A DNA stretch of 64,000 nt from Enoplosus armatus (taxonomy: Eukaryota > Chordata > Actinopteri > Centrarchiformes > Enoplosidae). The position numbers and the translations under genes were made by a program. The DNA lies in the NCBI RefSeq assembly GCF_043641665.1, contig NC_092200.1, forward strand, positions 19,055,423 to 19,119,422, read 5' to 3'. Below the pieces are notes generated by a model that saw only the letters and a list, made by a program, of their open reading frames with translations, had not been told where the DNA came from and made no database searches. Shown here piece after piece: positions 1-21,705 of this stretch. Numbering within the stretch: position 1 is the first letter of the stretch; the number at the start of each line of letters is the position of its first letter.

Positions 1-95
1 CCCCCCCCCCCCCCAATCCAGAAGGTGGCGGTAATGCACTTAAAAGCAGTTTGCCAACTGCCTCTAAACAGCGAAAGAGAAGAAGAACTTTTAAC
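1..95 (+). repeat. Interspersed repeat tail (GGTGGCGGTAATGCAC type)
   Basis: A poly-C start is followed by a sequence with GGTGGCGGTAATGCAC and ending in a GAAGAAGAA-like tract. I recognise this as a recurrent dispersed sequence in fish genomes, apparently the tail of a retroposed element. The family name is not certain. Confidence 0.5.
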
Positions 96-534
96 CCCTG
101 GTCTGAGTGCCACTTAAGACTGTACATATACAGCGAGGAAGAATAGAATACGAATCAGACTAGGGCCAGCAGCAAAATACAAGAATAACTCCACACAAAG
201 AAGTGAATGAAAGCACAACAAACGGATTACGTAATCACGAGGCTAATTAAATTGCCTCCAAAGAATCAAGGTTTTGATTAAAGCGTATCAAATTCCAAAC
301 CCTGTAAATTAGATCTTCATCAGGCTGAGCTCATCATCCGCAAATGGCAGCGTGGGCCGCTTTGATTGAGTGAACCTTGAGCCGTCGGAGCCGACAAGCA
401 GCTCTAAAGGTGAAGTTGGTGCAGGCGAGCGTTTGCTGTGAATAGACGTGCTCGGTAGACAGTGTGGGGGAGTAGCGGTTCACATTGAAGGCTAAGCACA
501 CATTACCACGCAGTCAAACAGTTCCAGCAGTGTG

Positions 535-570
<36 letters not shown>
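535..570. repeat. (CA)n microsatellite
   Basis: About 18 CA units follow a short GCGCGCG run. Confidence 0.95.
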
Positions 571-572
<2 letters not shown>

Positions 573-1133
573 AGCGTTGTGGCCCCTCATTACAGGACTA
601 CAGCAGAACTCTGTAATTGTGTGGATATGCATTTCATTTTCATTTTAATGCCATCTGCAAAAAAACACATTCAGATTTCTTGTTCACAGAGTTAACCCTG
701 TGAACAAGAAAAGTCACACGCCTTCTTCTGTATGACTCAAAAATGTCATGAGTTTGCCAAACGTCCCCTGTACGGTCTGACAATTATTTCTTCCACTTTG
801 GCATACGGTTTCAGCATGTTGGACCCCAAAAACACGCAAAACACATGCAAATCACCGTCAAAACCACAAGCATGCATCCATGAAGCGGTGAAAGGTGTAA
901 ACACAGGTTGCGAAACATAACATGTGACAGGTAAAATTGAGAAAATCGAGATCATATCATATCATATCAAGACTACAATCTCAACAAATCTCAATATATT
1001 CACCTCATAAGAAAAAGGGAGAAGGGAATCGTATGTTTTACACTACGTGAGCATACGACGTGCAGAACTGAGCAGTTCAGGCTTCATCTTTTAACCCGTC
1101 ACCTCCTTGCCCGTCTTTCCCGTCTGTGTGCAG

Positions 1134-11357
<10,224 letters not shown>

Positions 11358-12084
11358 ACACAACTACCAAACACACACATGCGCGCACACACCTCTGACT
11401 GTCATCCATATTACAGCATTATTATCTGCATTATTATTCATCCATCGTTCCTGCCCTTTGCTTTGAAGGGAAGCGAAGACTCCCCCCCCCTTGTGCTCTT
11501 TCTTCTTATCCCACTTCATTGACAAACTGATGCGTCCCGCACCTGCACCTGAGGAACCGTGTGTGTATGTGTGCGTTGCACTGGGCAGACATACGCACAT
11601 GTAGCTGGATGGACGGATCTAATGAGGGCTGGTTGTGCCCGAGGGGGGATAATGGAGGCATTAAAGGAAGCCTCCCCCTCATTACCCTCCATCTTCCTCT
11701 GCTACGTTCATCACATGAAGTCTCTGAAACTGGTGTCCATCTCAAGTCCCGCCTCCACCATCTCATCACATACACCCAGCCAATAAGAGCTCAGCTGCCA
11801 TCAGGTCAACATAAAGCCAGACAGGCAGCTGGGAATCACCTGGGGGGGGGGGTGCGGGGTGCCAGAGCTTCATTCTCATCTCCCCACGTCTTCATCATCA
11901 CCCCCTCCATTTGTATATTATCATTTCATTCTTCACCTCAGAGATTTAAGCTACTCTTCAGTAGGGCTGCAAGTTGCTCGTTTTACATCTTTGAATATTC
12001 CTGAAATATTCAGACTTTCAGTCAAGTCAAAATGGAACTTTGGAATGATCCAAACCATGTGATCTGTCATGAGCCCCCATACAT

Positions 12085-12512
12085 TCTTTAATGAATGTAG
12101 CACTGACATGTCACAATGTTCGGTTTTATGATTTTTCTTTGAAGCGTAAATGGAATCGCCAGAAGTAAGAAGCTAACGTTAGGCTGTAAAGGAACTACGA
12201 CACGGTCGCATTACTTCAACGTCACCACCGCTGAGCTTTAATGCGTTAATGTTAATGTCTGTAGTCTCATTTAGCCACTTGCTAGCAACCGCCTTTATTA
12301 AGACACGTAAAAACCTTCAAAATTCACAAGTGGGGGTATCTACTGACGTATTTTATGTCGTACAACAAAACGTTGAAACCTCTTAAGCTTGTGGTAACCA
12401 CAGACCTTATTTCAGGCATCTAACCAAACACTGACTTCCAGACGAGGGAACAGGAAGTGCAAAAATGCTGACTCGTTTCTGGGTTTCCTGCAGCGCTCTA
12501 TAAAACACAGTT
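12085..12512 (+). repeat. Dispersed repeat, copy 1 of 2
   Basis: It shares long blocks with 28055-28540 in the same orientation: GAAGCGTAAATGGAATC, AGCTAACGTTAGGCT, GTCTCATTTAGCC, TAGCAACCGCCTTT, TCTACTGACGTATTTTATG, AAACCTCTTAAGCTTGTG, CACAGACCTTATTTCA, GACTTCCAGAC and CTGCAGCGCT. The family is not recognised; no coding sequence or terminal inverted repeat was found. Confidence 0.85.
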
Positions 12513-15500
12513 CAACTGGCCAAAGAAAGTCAGTCACATGATCTAAGACGGAGGTTCACGCGAGTGTTTTGAAAAGAATGGAGGTAAAAAGTAAAACGTT
12601 TCAGTGGTGTTTTTAAATGACAGAAAGAGATATTAGGTTGCTTCTGGAATTGGAATTGAGTGAGTGGAGACGATTAGCCTGTTCGTCTTTAGACTTTAAC
12701 CCAAAGAAATGACAAACGGGGGGGGGGTGTGTTTAAAATCTAGTTTTCCATTTCGCTAACGTGCGCTCATCATGCCTCGTGTCATACACACAACGTTTGA
12801 ATTCACCATAAACAATTGTTGTGGCCGTTGGCGTTGCCACTTGACACAATTCGTCTTAATGTGCGAGCTAACTCCGATCAACAGCATTTCACAGACTTGA
12901 AGGTGCCTCAACAAAGGAAGCCGTATGGATGTGAAGCTGTTTGCAGCCCTACTCTCGAGTCCTATTACAGTAGCATTGGGAACTGAAGCGAGGGAACTGA
13001 AGCGAGGACCCTGGGGGTCATGGGACAAGTGTGTAAGCCGCCCCCGCGGGGTCCAGACAAACAAATGGCTTCATCTGTTCCTCATCTAGTCGAGTTGTAA
13101 GCAGGATCTCTCATCTCTGCAACTATTTTGCACCTGTTTTCTTTTCTTTTTATTTGTTACTGTTGTATTTTCCCCCGTCTCCCGCCGTACCGGCAGGGAG
13201 TCGGGACAGGTCAGTTTAATTTATTGTGTTTTTTTTATTTTTTATTTTCTTTCTGGTGGCAGGGGATCTTTTTTTTTTTCTTCTTTTTTTTTGCAAAACT
13301 AAACTGGACATGATGACCTCATCCATTTTTGGCAAACATGCTGCAACATATGCAATATACAGTAGATAAATGTGTCTATTTTCTATACTCTGCTCTGCTA
13401 AACCACAAACGGCAAGAACAACAACAACACCAACAACAACACCAACAACAATCAGCTGCCACCATGCCTTCCAAGCCAGCTGTTACCGGAAAGTGCCAGT
13501 GCTTTAAAAAACAAACACACACCCAACTCCTCTCATGTCAGCTGCCCGTGGAGTGTGTTTGCTCTCGCGCGTATGCAACTCCGTGCGTGTGTGTGTGTGT
13601 GTCGGAGGCCTCCGTGACCATGCCCGAGCGTACAGCAAGCTCGTACTATGCACACCCAAGAAGCAAGACGGGGAGGGGAGGGCCGCGCACACTGCACACC
13701 GCAGCACCCACAACCCAGCCGACACTCTGGTGCCATTTCGTCACACCTGAACACCCGACCACCTCAGCAGCAACTCATTGTACAGCTTGTCCTCCCGGTG
13801 GACTGAGTCTGGAAAACTGAGCTCCAGCGTCTCAAACTGTGTTTAGTATGTGGGGGTGGGGGGTGGGGCACGATGCTACAAAAGCTCCCGGCGGCTTTTT
13901 TTTTCCCGAAAAGAGACACAAAGACTTGTAAGCATCACTGATGTTGCCCTATAAATGTAAACTCTTGGATTTCTTGGGTTCCCGTTCCGCGAATCAACCT
14001 TTCAAGCGTGCTTTTTTTTGTTGTTTGTTTTTCTTCTTTGTAGGATAATCAACAAATGAGGTACATTCATTTTAAAATATAGCAAACGGATATTTACTAA
14101 GCCATAGGTTTTCCAGGTTGTGTATTATTTTTTTTATTTTTATTTTTTGTGGCAAGGTCTTTTTCTACTAGAATGTACATTTACGAAAAAACAAAAGATG
14201 GAAAAAAAAATCTGCGTAAAATGGACAATTTCTGTCATTTCAGCTTAGCAAGCCTTAAGGGACCAACGCATAAGAGTCAGGATCTGCTCTCTTTTTTTTT
14301 TTTTCCTTATCTTTTTTTTTTTTTTTTTTTTTTTTTTTATGAAAAAAGAATATATATATGATAAAGTTAGTCATTATTCTATCTAAAGGACAAAAAAATA
14401 TATATATGTAGCACCTGATTTAACAGTTTGTTTCAGTGAAGTTTTTGTCCTGTTGACGAAATTGCCATGCATCTAAACCCGTTTGTTCTTATTTTACGTG
14501 TTTACGTGATTTGCTCGTGCTTAAGTTCCAATCAAAAGACTTTTTAGTACACAGGTCAAAAACAAAGTTTAACAGTCAATAATTAATACATCCAGTGCAT
14601 TAGATCTGCCGGACAAAGAAATCCCTCAGAGTCACTTGATTGTTCAGCAATAAGTGCACTTCAGAACCACTGCGGGTTTACATGTGTGGCAATTTGGGTG
14701 TCGGCGAGTCCGTCTGTCTCCATTACTTGTCTTTACGGATACATAATGTATTGATGTGCTGCTACTTGGTTGTCCGCCTCACTTTCCCGAGTGGAGGTTG
14801 AGAGCTGTCGTTGGATGTAAATATCCTCAGATATCTGATCTTGATGTGCCATGTCGCTGCGACGCAGAAGTCCAGCCTGTCGTCTTTTTTTTTTTTTTTC
14901 GGTATCCAGTCCTCCTCAGAAGATTTGCTGGAGTATGTTTGAAGAGTTGTCGTCGGCCACCATCCATTGGAAGTGCGGGAGTCCAGCCCGCCACCCACTG
15001 CAGCGGCTAATTTCACTTAGGAGTTCGGAGTGCTGATCGGTTCGATCGTAGAAGAGAGGGCTGCAGCCTCCGCGGTGCCAATCTAATCGCTGGGCATCGG
15101 AGCAGCTTGTCAGCTAATGGCAGCTCCTCTCCACTTTGATGCCCACGCTTAAAACACAGTTGGAAATGCTTTGAGACACATTTTCCTCTCCGAGAAGCCC
15201 AGGTGTCGAGGACGGGGGCAGGAGAGCAAACACCATCCAATTACTTTTGAGGTAACGATTTGTTTATCAAAAAGAGAAAACACCTGTTGATGCCCTTATA
15301 GCAACTGATTATGTAATAAAAAATAACTTTTTTTTGTTCGCGTGTCCTGGTCTCTGGCAGTTGTTGCTTTAGTGGATTTTTTAAAACCAACCACAGCAAC
15401 AAAACCACTCCAGGTCAGATTGAAATGAGCAGAAAACCGTTCACCCTTGACCTCCAGAAACCGCAGTCAAGGTCCACTTTACTGGCTTGTTCCAGGAGCT

Positions 15501-15929
15501 TTCGACTGTATCTCACGGTCTTCGTCAGTAGATGAAGTGCCGTCGTGTGGAATGGAGGATTATATGAATGTAGAATACAGTGCAGTGTTGACATTTGGGG
15601 GTCCAGACCTTGACCTTGTCACTCCCCACAGGGAAAAAAAGCTTTGCATAATGGAAGGCTCGAACAGCAGCAACAGCAAAACGAAGACCGCGCGGTGCGG
15701 CCGAAGGCTCTCGAGCACACGAGTAAAGGGAGATTGAGGTTGTTAAATGCGAAGACATCGTTACCTGAAGTGAAAACTTTTCCATGAGCTCATCGCTCCT
15801 CTGGATTTAGAAATGCCGTCACATTTCTGCAGAACGAGACCAAATCATCTGCATAAAAAAAAGAAAAACACCAGCCGCATCCCGAGCCTTTAACATTTCT
15901 AATGTGACATGCCCAAGACATTATAAAGA

Positions 15930-16020
15930 ATACGGCCTGGACCTGCTCTACATGTAAAGTGCCCTGAGATAACTTCGGTCACGATTTGGCGCAACATGAA
16001 TAAAATTAATTTTGAATTGC
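15930..16020 (+). mobile_element. Fish non-LTR retroposon 3' tail copy (short)
   Basis: 'cctggacctgctctacatgt', 'aaagtgccctgagataactt' and 'gatttggcgcaacatgaataaaa' match the 3' tail described at 10322-10515. Only the last part of the tail is present. Confidence 0.7.
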
Positions 16021-19000
16021 ATAATCAGTTGCTACAGGCTTCAGTTAATGATTTGCTTGTTGTCCTTCTTAAGTATAATGTCCTGCTAGTGAGTGAAGGA
16101 TTCCTAAATGTGTAGAAATGGTCAGCAGTGGCAGAAGTGGCACGTGAAGCCTTGTAAATAAGCTTGTGGTGTAAACAAAAGAAGAAAGCTATCCTGTTCT
16201 TTGAAGAAAGTAATGTGGATATCGCTGCTATGCTAAATACAAAAAAATGAAAGGGGGGGGGGGGGGGGGGTGACAGACTATGCTGAATAAAATGTTCAAT
16301 GTGTACAAAAGTGGTCAAATTAGTAGGGAAAACTGGTGCTTTGCTAGGGAAGACCAGGGCCAAGGATTGATCTTTCTAAGCCATGTGGGTTTTGGGGAGG
16401 GGGGGGCGTGGGTGGCGGCAGGGCTTAGGGTGGGTGATGGTGGTGGTGCAGGAAACGAAATTTCCAAATCTCAACGTATCCCTTTAAGAAAGCCCTGGCT
16501 GGCCCCCTGTTGGGCCAATGGGCGGGATTGAGACTGTATAGTTTGTGTATTCCATTAGCAATGTCATTCTCTGGGACATTAGCAACAACAAAAGCTCAAC
16601 TCAACAGCACCTCTGGTATGCCTCTACTAGGACAACCTTCATTCTGTCTTAAAGTCACCAGCAGCCTTGTACTTCTTTCTTTTCAAAACCCAAGATGACT
16701 TAACTGTACAAAGACATGTTTGCACCCAGCTGTTTTTCTCTTGTGGTCTTTCTACAGCAATCTTTCTGTTCTTGATTCTTATCTTGCCTTTCTTTCTCTC
16801 TCTCGTCATTCCATGTTCTCTAATTGACGTAACGGATATGTCCTAACTACAAGGGCCACGCTTCACTGCAGCCGGTTCCCACCCCGGCGTCACAGCTCCG
16901 TAAAACTAAAAGATCTTAAAGGCCAGGGTATGTTTGAAACAAAGGCTTTGTTCGGGCGACGCGGTGAAACGTGCAAACGGGGGATGGCGGCCCGCGCCTC
17001 CTGGGACGGTCTCTCCTCGAAGACGTTACCGGTGTTCGCACAGAGCAAGTGACGGGGCGACTAAAGAGAGCTCGGGAGGATCAGACTTCCTCCCCCTCTC
17101 CATACGAGGCCCCGCCACTGAAGTTTAAGCTCGTCAAGATGGTCGGTTTCAGAAAGTTACAGCCCTGACGAGCACCGGCATTGCACTTTGTTTGAAGCAT
17201 ACTGATGCCTTTTTTTCCAAAAAAAAAAGAACAAAGTACTGCATGACGTAAGCATTGCACTCCTATAACTGATGGACAGTTTCAAGAAGAACATTTCTAA
17301 ATCGATGCAGCAGAACCACTTCCAGACATTCTTTTCATTCCTTCTTGTCCACCTGAATTTGTTTGTGCGTTTCTGAAACCAACCAATCCACCAATTCTAG
17401 GAGAGACTGTCTGAAAGGATTCTCCGTTACCTCCATGTTAAACCGCCTCGCGCTCTCTGATTGTGGCCGCATTTATAACAAGCTTTTGCCTTCAGACGTG
17501 GCAGGACAGCAGGTTGCATTTTCTTGTTTGGAACATACGTTGGCTTTGGGGTTGTAAAAGGTGCCATGCTGTATGCGGTCCCTCCCTTTGTTTTTTTTTT
17601 CTGTCTGGAAAGATTGAACCTGTAAATCCTGTTTCTCCTTCCTCACTTTATGGGTTATTTGGGTTTGGTGAACAGGCTTTTGCGTGGGTATCTCGATCAC
17701 CATCTGGGCCCGTGACCTATTTTGAACATGCTTACAAAGAAAACCCGCTGTACCTCCTCTTTGAGAATCTTACCTTGCCTTCTCTGTCCTTAGCTCTAAG
17801 GCTAAGACTAAAGGGGGGAGGGGGCAGGTCACTGTAACACTGTTGATATGCAGCCACCATGCAATTTCAAAAACTGGGTTCACCGGTCAACACAGTTGAA
17901 GGTTGCGGCTGAGCCGTTTTGTGACCCAAACCCGACAAATGAGATGCACTCTTTGCCTGTTAGCTCTGGTCAAATATGCAGCCTTTTTCGCGTTATTCTT
18001 TTTACGCCAAGAAAGGTACGAGACGCGCAGCTTTCTCCGCTCGGCGCGCGTCGATGGAGGGCCAAAGCGAGGGAGGTATCGTTAAAACTATGCCAGCAGC
18101 AGCTCGACCGCTTGAAACCGCGCACTGACTGAATTCCCCACAGCTGTGAATGTATCGGCCCTCCTCCCCCGAGTCGCCAACCAATCCGAGCACAACCTGC
18201 GCTAACTCAGCCCGAAGGTTCGTGCCAGCAACTTGCTTGTTAGCATGCAAACACATCCGCCGCACGGGTCCGTTTCTATCTCACTCTCTCTTGTTATGCA
18301 AAGTCTGGGCCAAATCGTGTCTGCCCACCCTCAGTCCCTCTGGATCACACGGGTCCACCCGACCCCTATCTATGCTAGCATGGTCCACACACTGTGATGA
18401 GGAACACGTTCGGGCTCAAAGGATCATCACGCTCCACCGTTCTCGGGGTGGGGGTGGGGGGTCGAGGTCGAGCGTCAGGGTCGATGTGAGGAGTGGTTTG
18501 GGTCACTAAAGGGTTCAGACTTTGGCTTTGGCTTTAACGGTTTCCTCTCCGGTTTTCGACGCTGCAGTGAGGCCTTCGCGGCAACAAGGGTAGCAGAAAG
18601 CTTTATCACGTTTTATTTGGTGCCTAAGTTCGACAAGACTTCTTTTTTTCTTTCTTTCTTTTTTTACTTTTCACCTCGAATGACAAGACTGCATGTGATT
18701 GTGTGTCTGCATCGATGTCTGCATTACCTGCTTTATAGATGTCATCGAACAATTAACATATTAAAAAGGTCACTTAATCAAAAAGAAAATACCTCCTTTT
18801 AAAGACCAATGTGTTTTACCTCACTGTGTATATATTCTCGATTTGTTTACTCCAAGTTTGCAATTTATCTTTCTCTTTTGTTTCTATGAAATGCTTAAAA
18901 AAAAAAAAAAAAGTTGAAGAGAATATTTTTCTTTCTGTTCAATGGTACTTTTTTTTTTTTTTTTTTTGGTCAAATGGCATTGTATTGTGTTTGTGTTGTA

Positions 19001-19369
19001 CCCAAGCAGTATACTATTCCTCTTTTACATGCTCTGTATATGACTTGTCGGTTGTGTTCTGCGTGAGCTGTACAGTGAAAGCGCTTTACAAATGTCCAAG
19101 CAAATGCCCCCCCCCCCCCCCCTCTTCCCCTTCCCCTTCCCCTTCCCCTTCTGAGCTCTGGTACAAATGCCTTGTTCAATATGTTCTTATTTTTGTTTCA
19201 TGGAGGAGAAAAAAAAAAGAAAAAGAAAAAAAAAAGAGTCAAACGTGGAGGTGGAGGAGGCTGGACGTGAAGGGGAGGGACTGTAAAGCGAAAAAGAAAA
19301 ACCCTCGACAACCGCTGAACCCTCCTCACCTCGACCCTCTTGGATTTCTAAACATATTATCTTGACTTT

Positions 19370-19375
<6 letters not shown>

Positions 19376-19406
<31 letters not shown>

Positions 19407-19446
19407 CATATATATATATATATATATATGTGTATGTATATATATA
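19376..19446. repeat. (TA)n-rich microsatellite
   Basis: An alternating TA tract with two TACATA interruptions, just upstream of the putative tgfbr1 polyadenylation signal. Confidence 0.95.
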
Positions 19447-19536
19447 GTGTGTACAGATGAATGAGAGATCAACATAGGAACTAGAGGATTGACACTTGTG
19501 TTAACTTCTAACATAGCTGGAGTAGAAAATGGTGTG

Positions 19537-19542
19537 AATAAA
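19537..19542 (+). promoter_or_regulatory. Candidate tgfbr1 polyadenylation signal (AATAAA)
   Basis: AATAAA stands in 'gtgtgaataaagaaac', with a T/GT-rich stretch ('tgtggtttttgtttttattt') 25-45 bases downstream, which fits a downstream element. It is the last good signal before clearly repetitive intergenic DNA. Confidence 0.5.
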
Positions 19543-19664
19543 GAAACAAAGTTTCACTACAGCATTTGTGGTTTTTGTTTTTATTTGTCAGCAGCGAAGG
19601 CAGCCAATAGAGCAGCAGTGTAGTAACAACGGGGGGGCGGGGCGGGGCGGGGCGGGACCATAGC

Positions 19665-19760
19665 GAGCCTGTTGAGGTGGTTCGGGCGTCTGATCAGATC
19701 ACGGCATCCAAGAGGGTTCGCCTCTTCCTCACTTAGGGAGGCAAGGCCAGGGTCTCGTCC
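19665..19760 (+). mobile_element. LINE-derived fragment (GAGGTGGTTCGGGCGTCTGATCA type)
   Basis: 'ttgaggtggttcgggcgtct' followed by 'gatca' matches the block also seen at 45967-45995 ('ttgaggtggtccgggcgtct'). In fish genomes this recurs as the 3' part of a non-LTR retrotransposon reading LRWFGHxxRMP-like in intact copies. Only a short piece is present. Confidence 0.5.
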
Positions 19761-20408
19761 AGGTGCTTGCCATCTCCTGCCTGGGCTGCCTCGAGTCCCT
19801 CCTCTCTGGGGCCTCCCGAGTCTGCCGTCGGACCTCTGCGGCTTGTCCAGACACCACCGCACCACCCTCGCTCTCTGTTCGCTACACCGCCTCCCTTCTG
19901 CAGAATTAAATCCTAGACCTTTTAAAACAAAACATTTCACCTGAACTACCTGCACCGTGACATAAGTTTCCTTCCGGCCAAAGTCGCCTGCTGAAGATGA
20001 AGGTAACGCCATTGTTCATGTTGGGGAATAACTGTGCCGCCAGTTTTCAGTATTAATCCAAGACCACCATCCATCCCTGACCTTGGTCAAAGTGTCCAAC
20101 CTGAACCATGAACATTTCAATCATGCTTGAGTGGGAAAACAAATGACGTATGTTATCAGTCGGAAAAGTTATTGCTATGATGCGATTAATATGAACATTT
20201 TGCACCTGGGGAGGCGACCGACGTATGCAGACTATGTGATGCAACTTTTACTGTTAAAAAAAGACGAACTGAACTGGATCCTCGGCGCCCTAGAGATGAA
20301 GCCTGGAGCTGAGAGGCGAAGTTCTGGAGGAGCCCACTGAGCCCGTTAAAACCATGATCCAAACGTTTTTGTCAGAACTCGCCGTGAAGTAGTCGCCAGA
20401 CTTATCAC

Positions 20409-20442
20409 CGGAATCACCGGCAGCTTGCATCCGGTGATTCCG
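20409..20442. other. Perfect 12-bp inverted repeat with 10-base loop
   Basis: CGGAATCACCGG at 20409-20420 and its exact reverse complement CCGGTGATTCCG at 20431-20442 flank 'cagcttgcat'. No T run follows, so it does not look like a simple terminator. Function unknown. Confidence 0.85.
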
Positions 20443-20796
20443 ACTAGTCTTGAAACTGGCAGGACAATTCCAAGCAGGCAGTGCAGAATGTGTCTTGTGC
20501 CAGCTCTAATAAATGCGAGTAAGTGCAATGGAGGTTATTTCCCCAACAATGCGCGAGCTTTGGCCCTTGTCATCTATTAGCTCTGTACAAACGGTTAATA
20601 TGCGTTTATTGGGGGGGGGGCAAAGCATTAAAACTGGCACTTAATCCCAATATCGATTCCTTTGGCCCTGGCTAACCTGAGGCCACCAGCTCGTTGACGG
20701 CAGGTTGTCGTGGTGGTTCCGCACTGAGGCTCGTTTTCACCCGTCGGCTCCACTGATTTCAGTGATGGAGCCGACAAAGAGCAGACAGCTGTGATT

Positions 20797-20798
<2 letters not shown>

Positions 20799-20827
<29 letters not shown>
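20799..20827. repeat. (CA)n microsatellite
   Basis: About 14 CA units. Confidence 0.95.
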
Positions 20828-20830
<3 letters not shown>

Positions 20831-21170
20831 TACGTCCTTCATCTTTACTGAAAAACTTGAACTGTGTTTTTTTTTTTATCCACGTCTTCTCTTGCTCTAT
20901 TTTTTTTTTTTTACTCCTACTTTATTTTTACCTTTCTGTTGCTATTTCTGTTCATCCTTTGTTCTGTCATTTTTTGTCCTCCTCCGCCCTCTCCGTCTCT
21001 TCTCATCGTGTTGGGGAGGCAGATTTCTCTAAACCTGAGCAAATTAAATTAACAAAACTATCTGCATGGACAGATACCATGAAGTGAGGAATATACATAT
21101 ATATATGTTTTTGCAATTGAACTGACCCTTTAAAGTTTATCCCCTCTGCAGAGAATGGAGAAGGCTACAC

Positions 21171-21192
21171 CCCCCCCCCCCCCCCACCCCAC

Positions 21193-21224
<32 letters not shown>
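21171..21224. repeat. Poly-C plus (CA)n compound microsatellite
   Basis: A run of about 15 C is followed by 'accccaccccaca' and then (CA)n. Confidence 0.95.
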
Positions 21225-21226
<2 letters not shown>

Positions 21227-21579
21227 AAGAACATCACTAGATTTGTTTGATTATTTAGATTTCTCAGAGGCAGCTGTTCGACTATGTCGTCCGCAACTTT
21301 TATTGAATCGGTTCAACGAGCTAAAATAAGAGTCTTTACTAATAATAGTTGCTAAATGATGTAGTTCCCATCAGGCATACTGTCTCATTTCCAAACATGT
21401 AGGTCTAAATACTGTTCCAAAGCTGCCTCCACGCAGAAGAAATTCTGTATCCTGGTGGAAACAAAATCTGGTCTAAAAAAAAAAAAATACTGTTTTTAAC
21501 TTTTAAATGTGCTAAACGTGGATTAATCCGCTGCTGAAAATAGTCCCCCCAACCAATCCACTCTTTCCTCCCGTTTGGT

Positions 21580-21705
21580 GGGAACTGTCGGGTCTCTGTA
21601 AATAATATTTTAAAGGGTTCGGTGGAGAACTGCTCTATATGTATATAAGTGTCATGAGATGGCATGTTGTGATTTGGCACCATATGAATCAAATTGAATT
21701 GACAG
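21580..21705 (+). mobile_element. Fish non-LTR retroposon 3' tail copy
   Basis: 'ggtgggaactgtcgggtctc', 'tgtaaataatattttaaagg', 'ctgctctatatgt', 'gttgtgatttggcaccatat' and a terminal 'aaattgaattga' match the same tail family as 10322-10515, here with the typical ATTGA end. Confidence 0.75.

Larger units (their letters stand above)
1..1133. other. tgfbr1 intron (left part of the intron before exon 5)
   Basis: Non-coding by position. It holds a fish-type repeat tail at 1-95, a CA microsatellite at about 535-570, a short tandem (TATCA) tract at 945-968 and nothing else I can name. Confidence 0.7.
11358..19565 (+). other. tgfbr1: Probable tgfbr1 3' UTR (8.2 kb)
   Basis: There is no credible coding sequence after the stop. 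The region is rich in T/A homopolymer tracts and ends near AATAAA at 19537-19542. Vertebrate TGFBR1 genes have multi-kilobase 3' UTRs, so a long one is expected, but the true cleavage site is not proved. An earlier end is possible: GAATAAAA occurs at about 16000 within a retroposon tail and again at 16283. The region includes one copy of a dispersed repeat (12085-12512) and one LINE-tail copy (15930-16020). Confidence 0.45.

Noticed and set aside
13329..13820. 163-codon open frame
   Set aside because: Made of CAA/CAC and CA/GT simple repeats in the probable tgfbr1 3' UTR, with no recognisable domain.
15480..15535. Penelope-type or other retroelement border ('ctttcgactgtatctcacgg', 'tcttcgtcag')
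   Set aside because: The phrase resembles one often seen at repeat ends, but too short and without any coding support.
18811..19365. 184-codon open frame
   Set aside because: Composition is poly-Phe/Lys/Pro from homopolymer tracts; it lies at the putative end of the tgfbr1 3' UTR.
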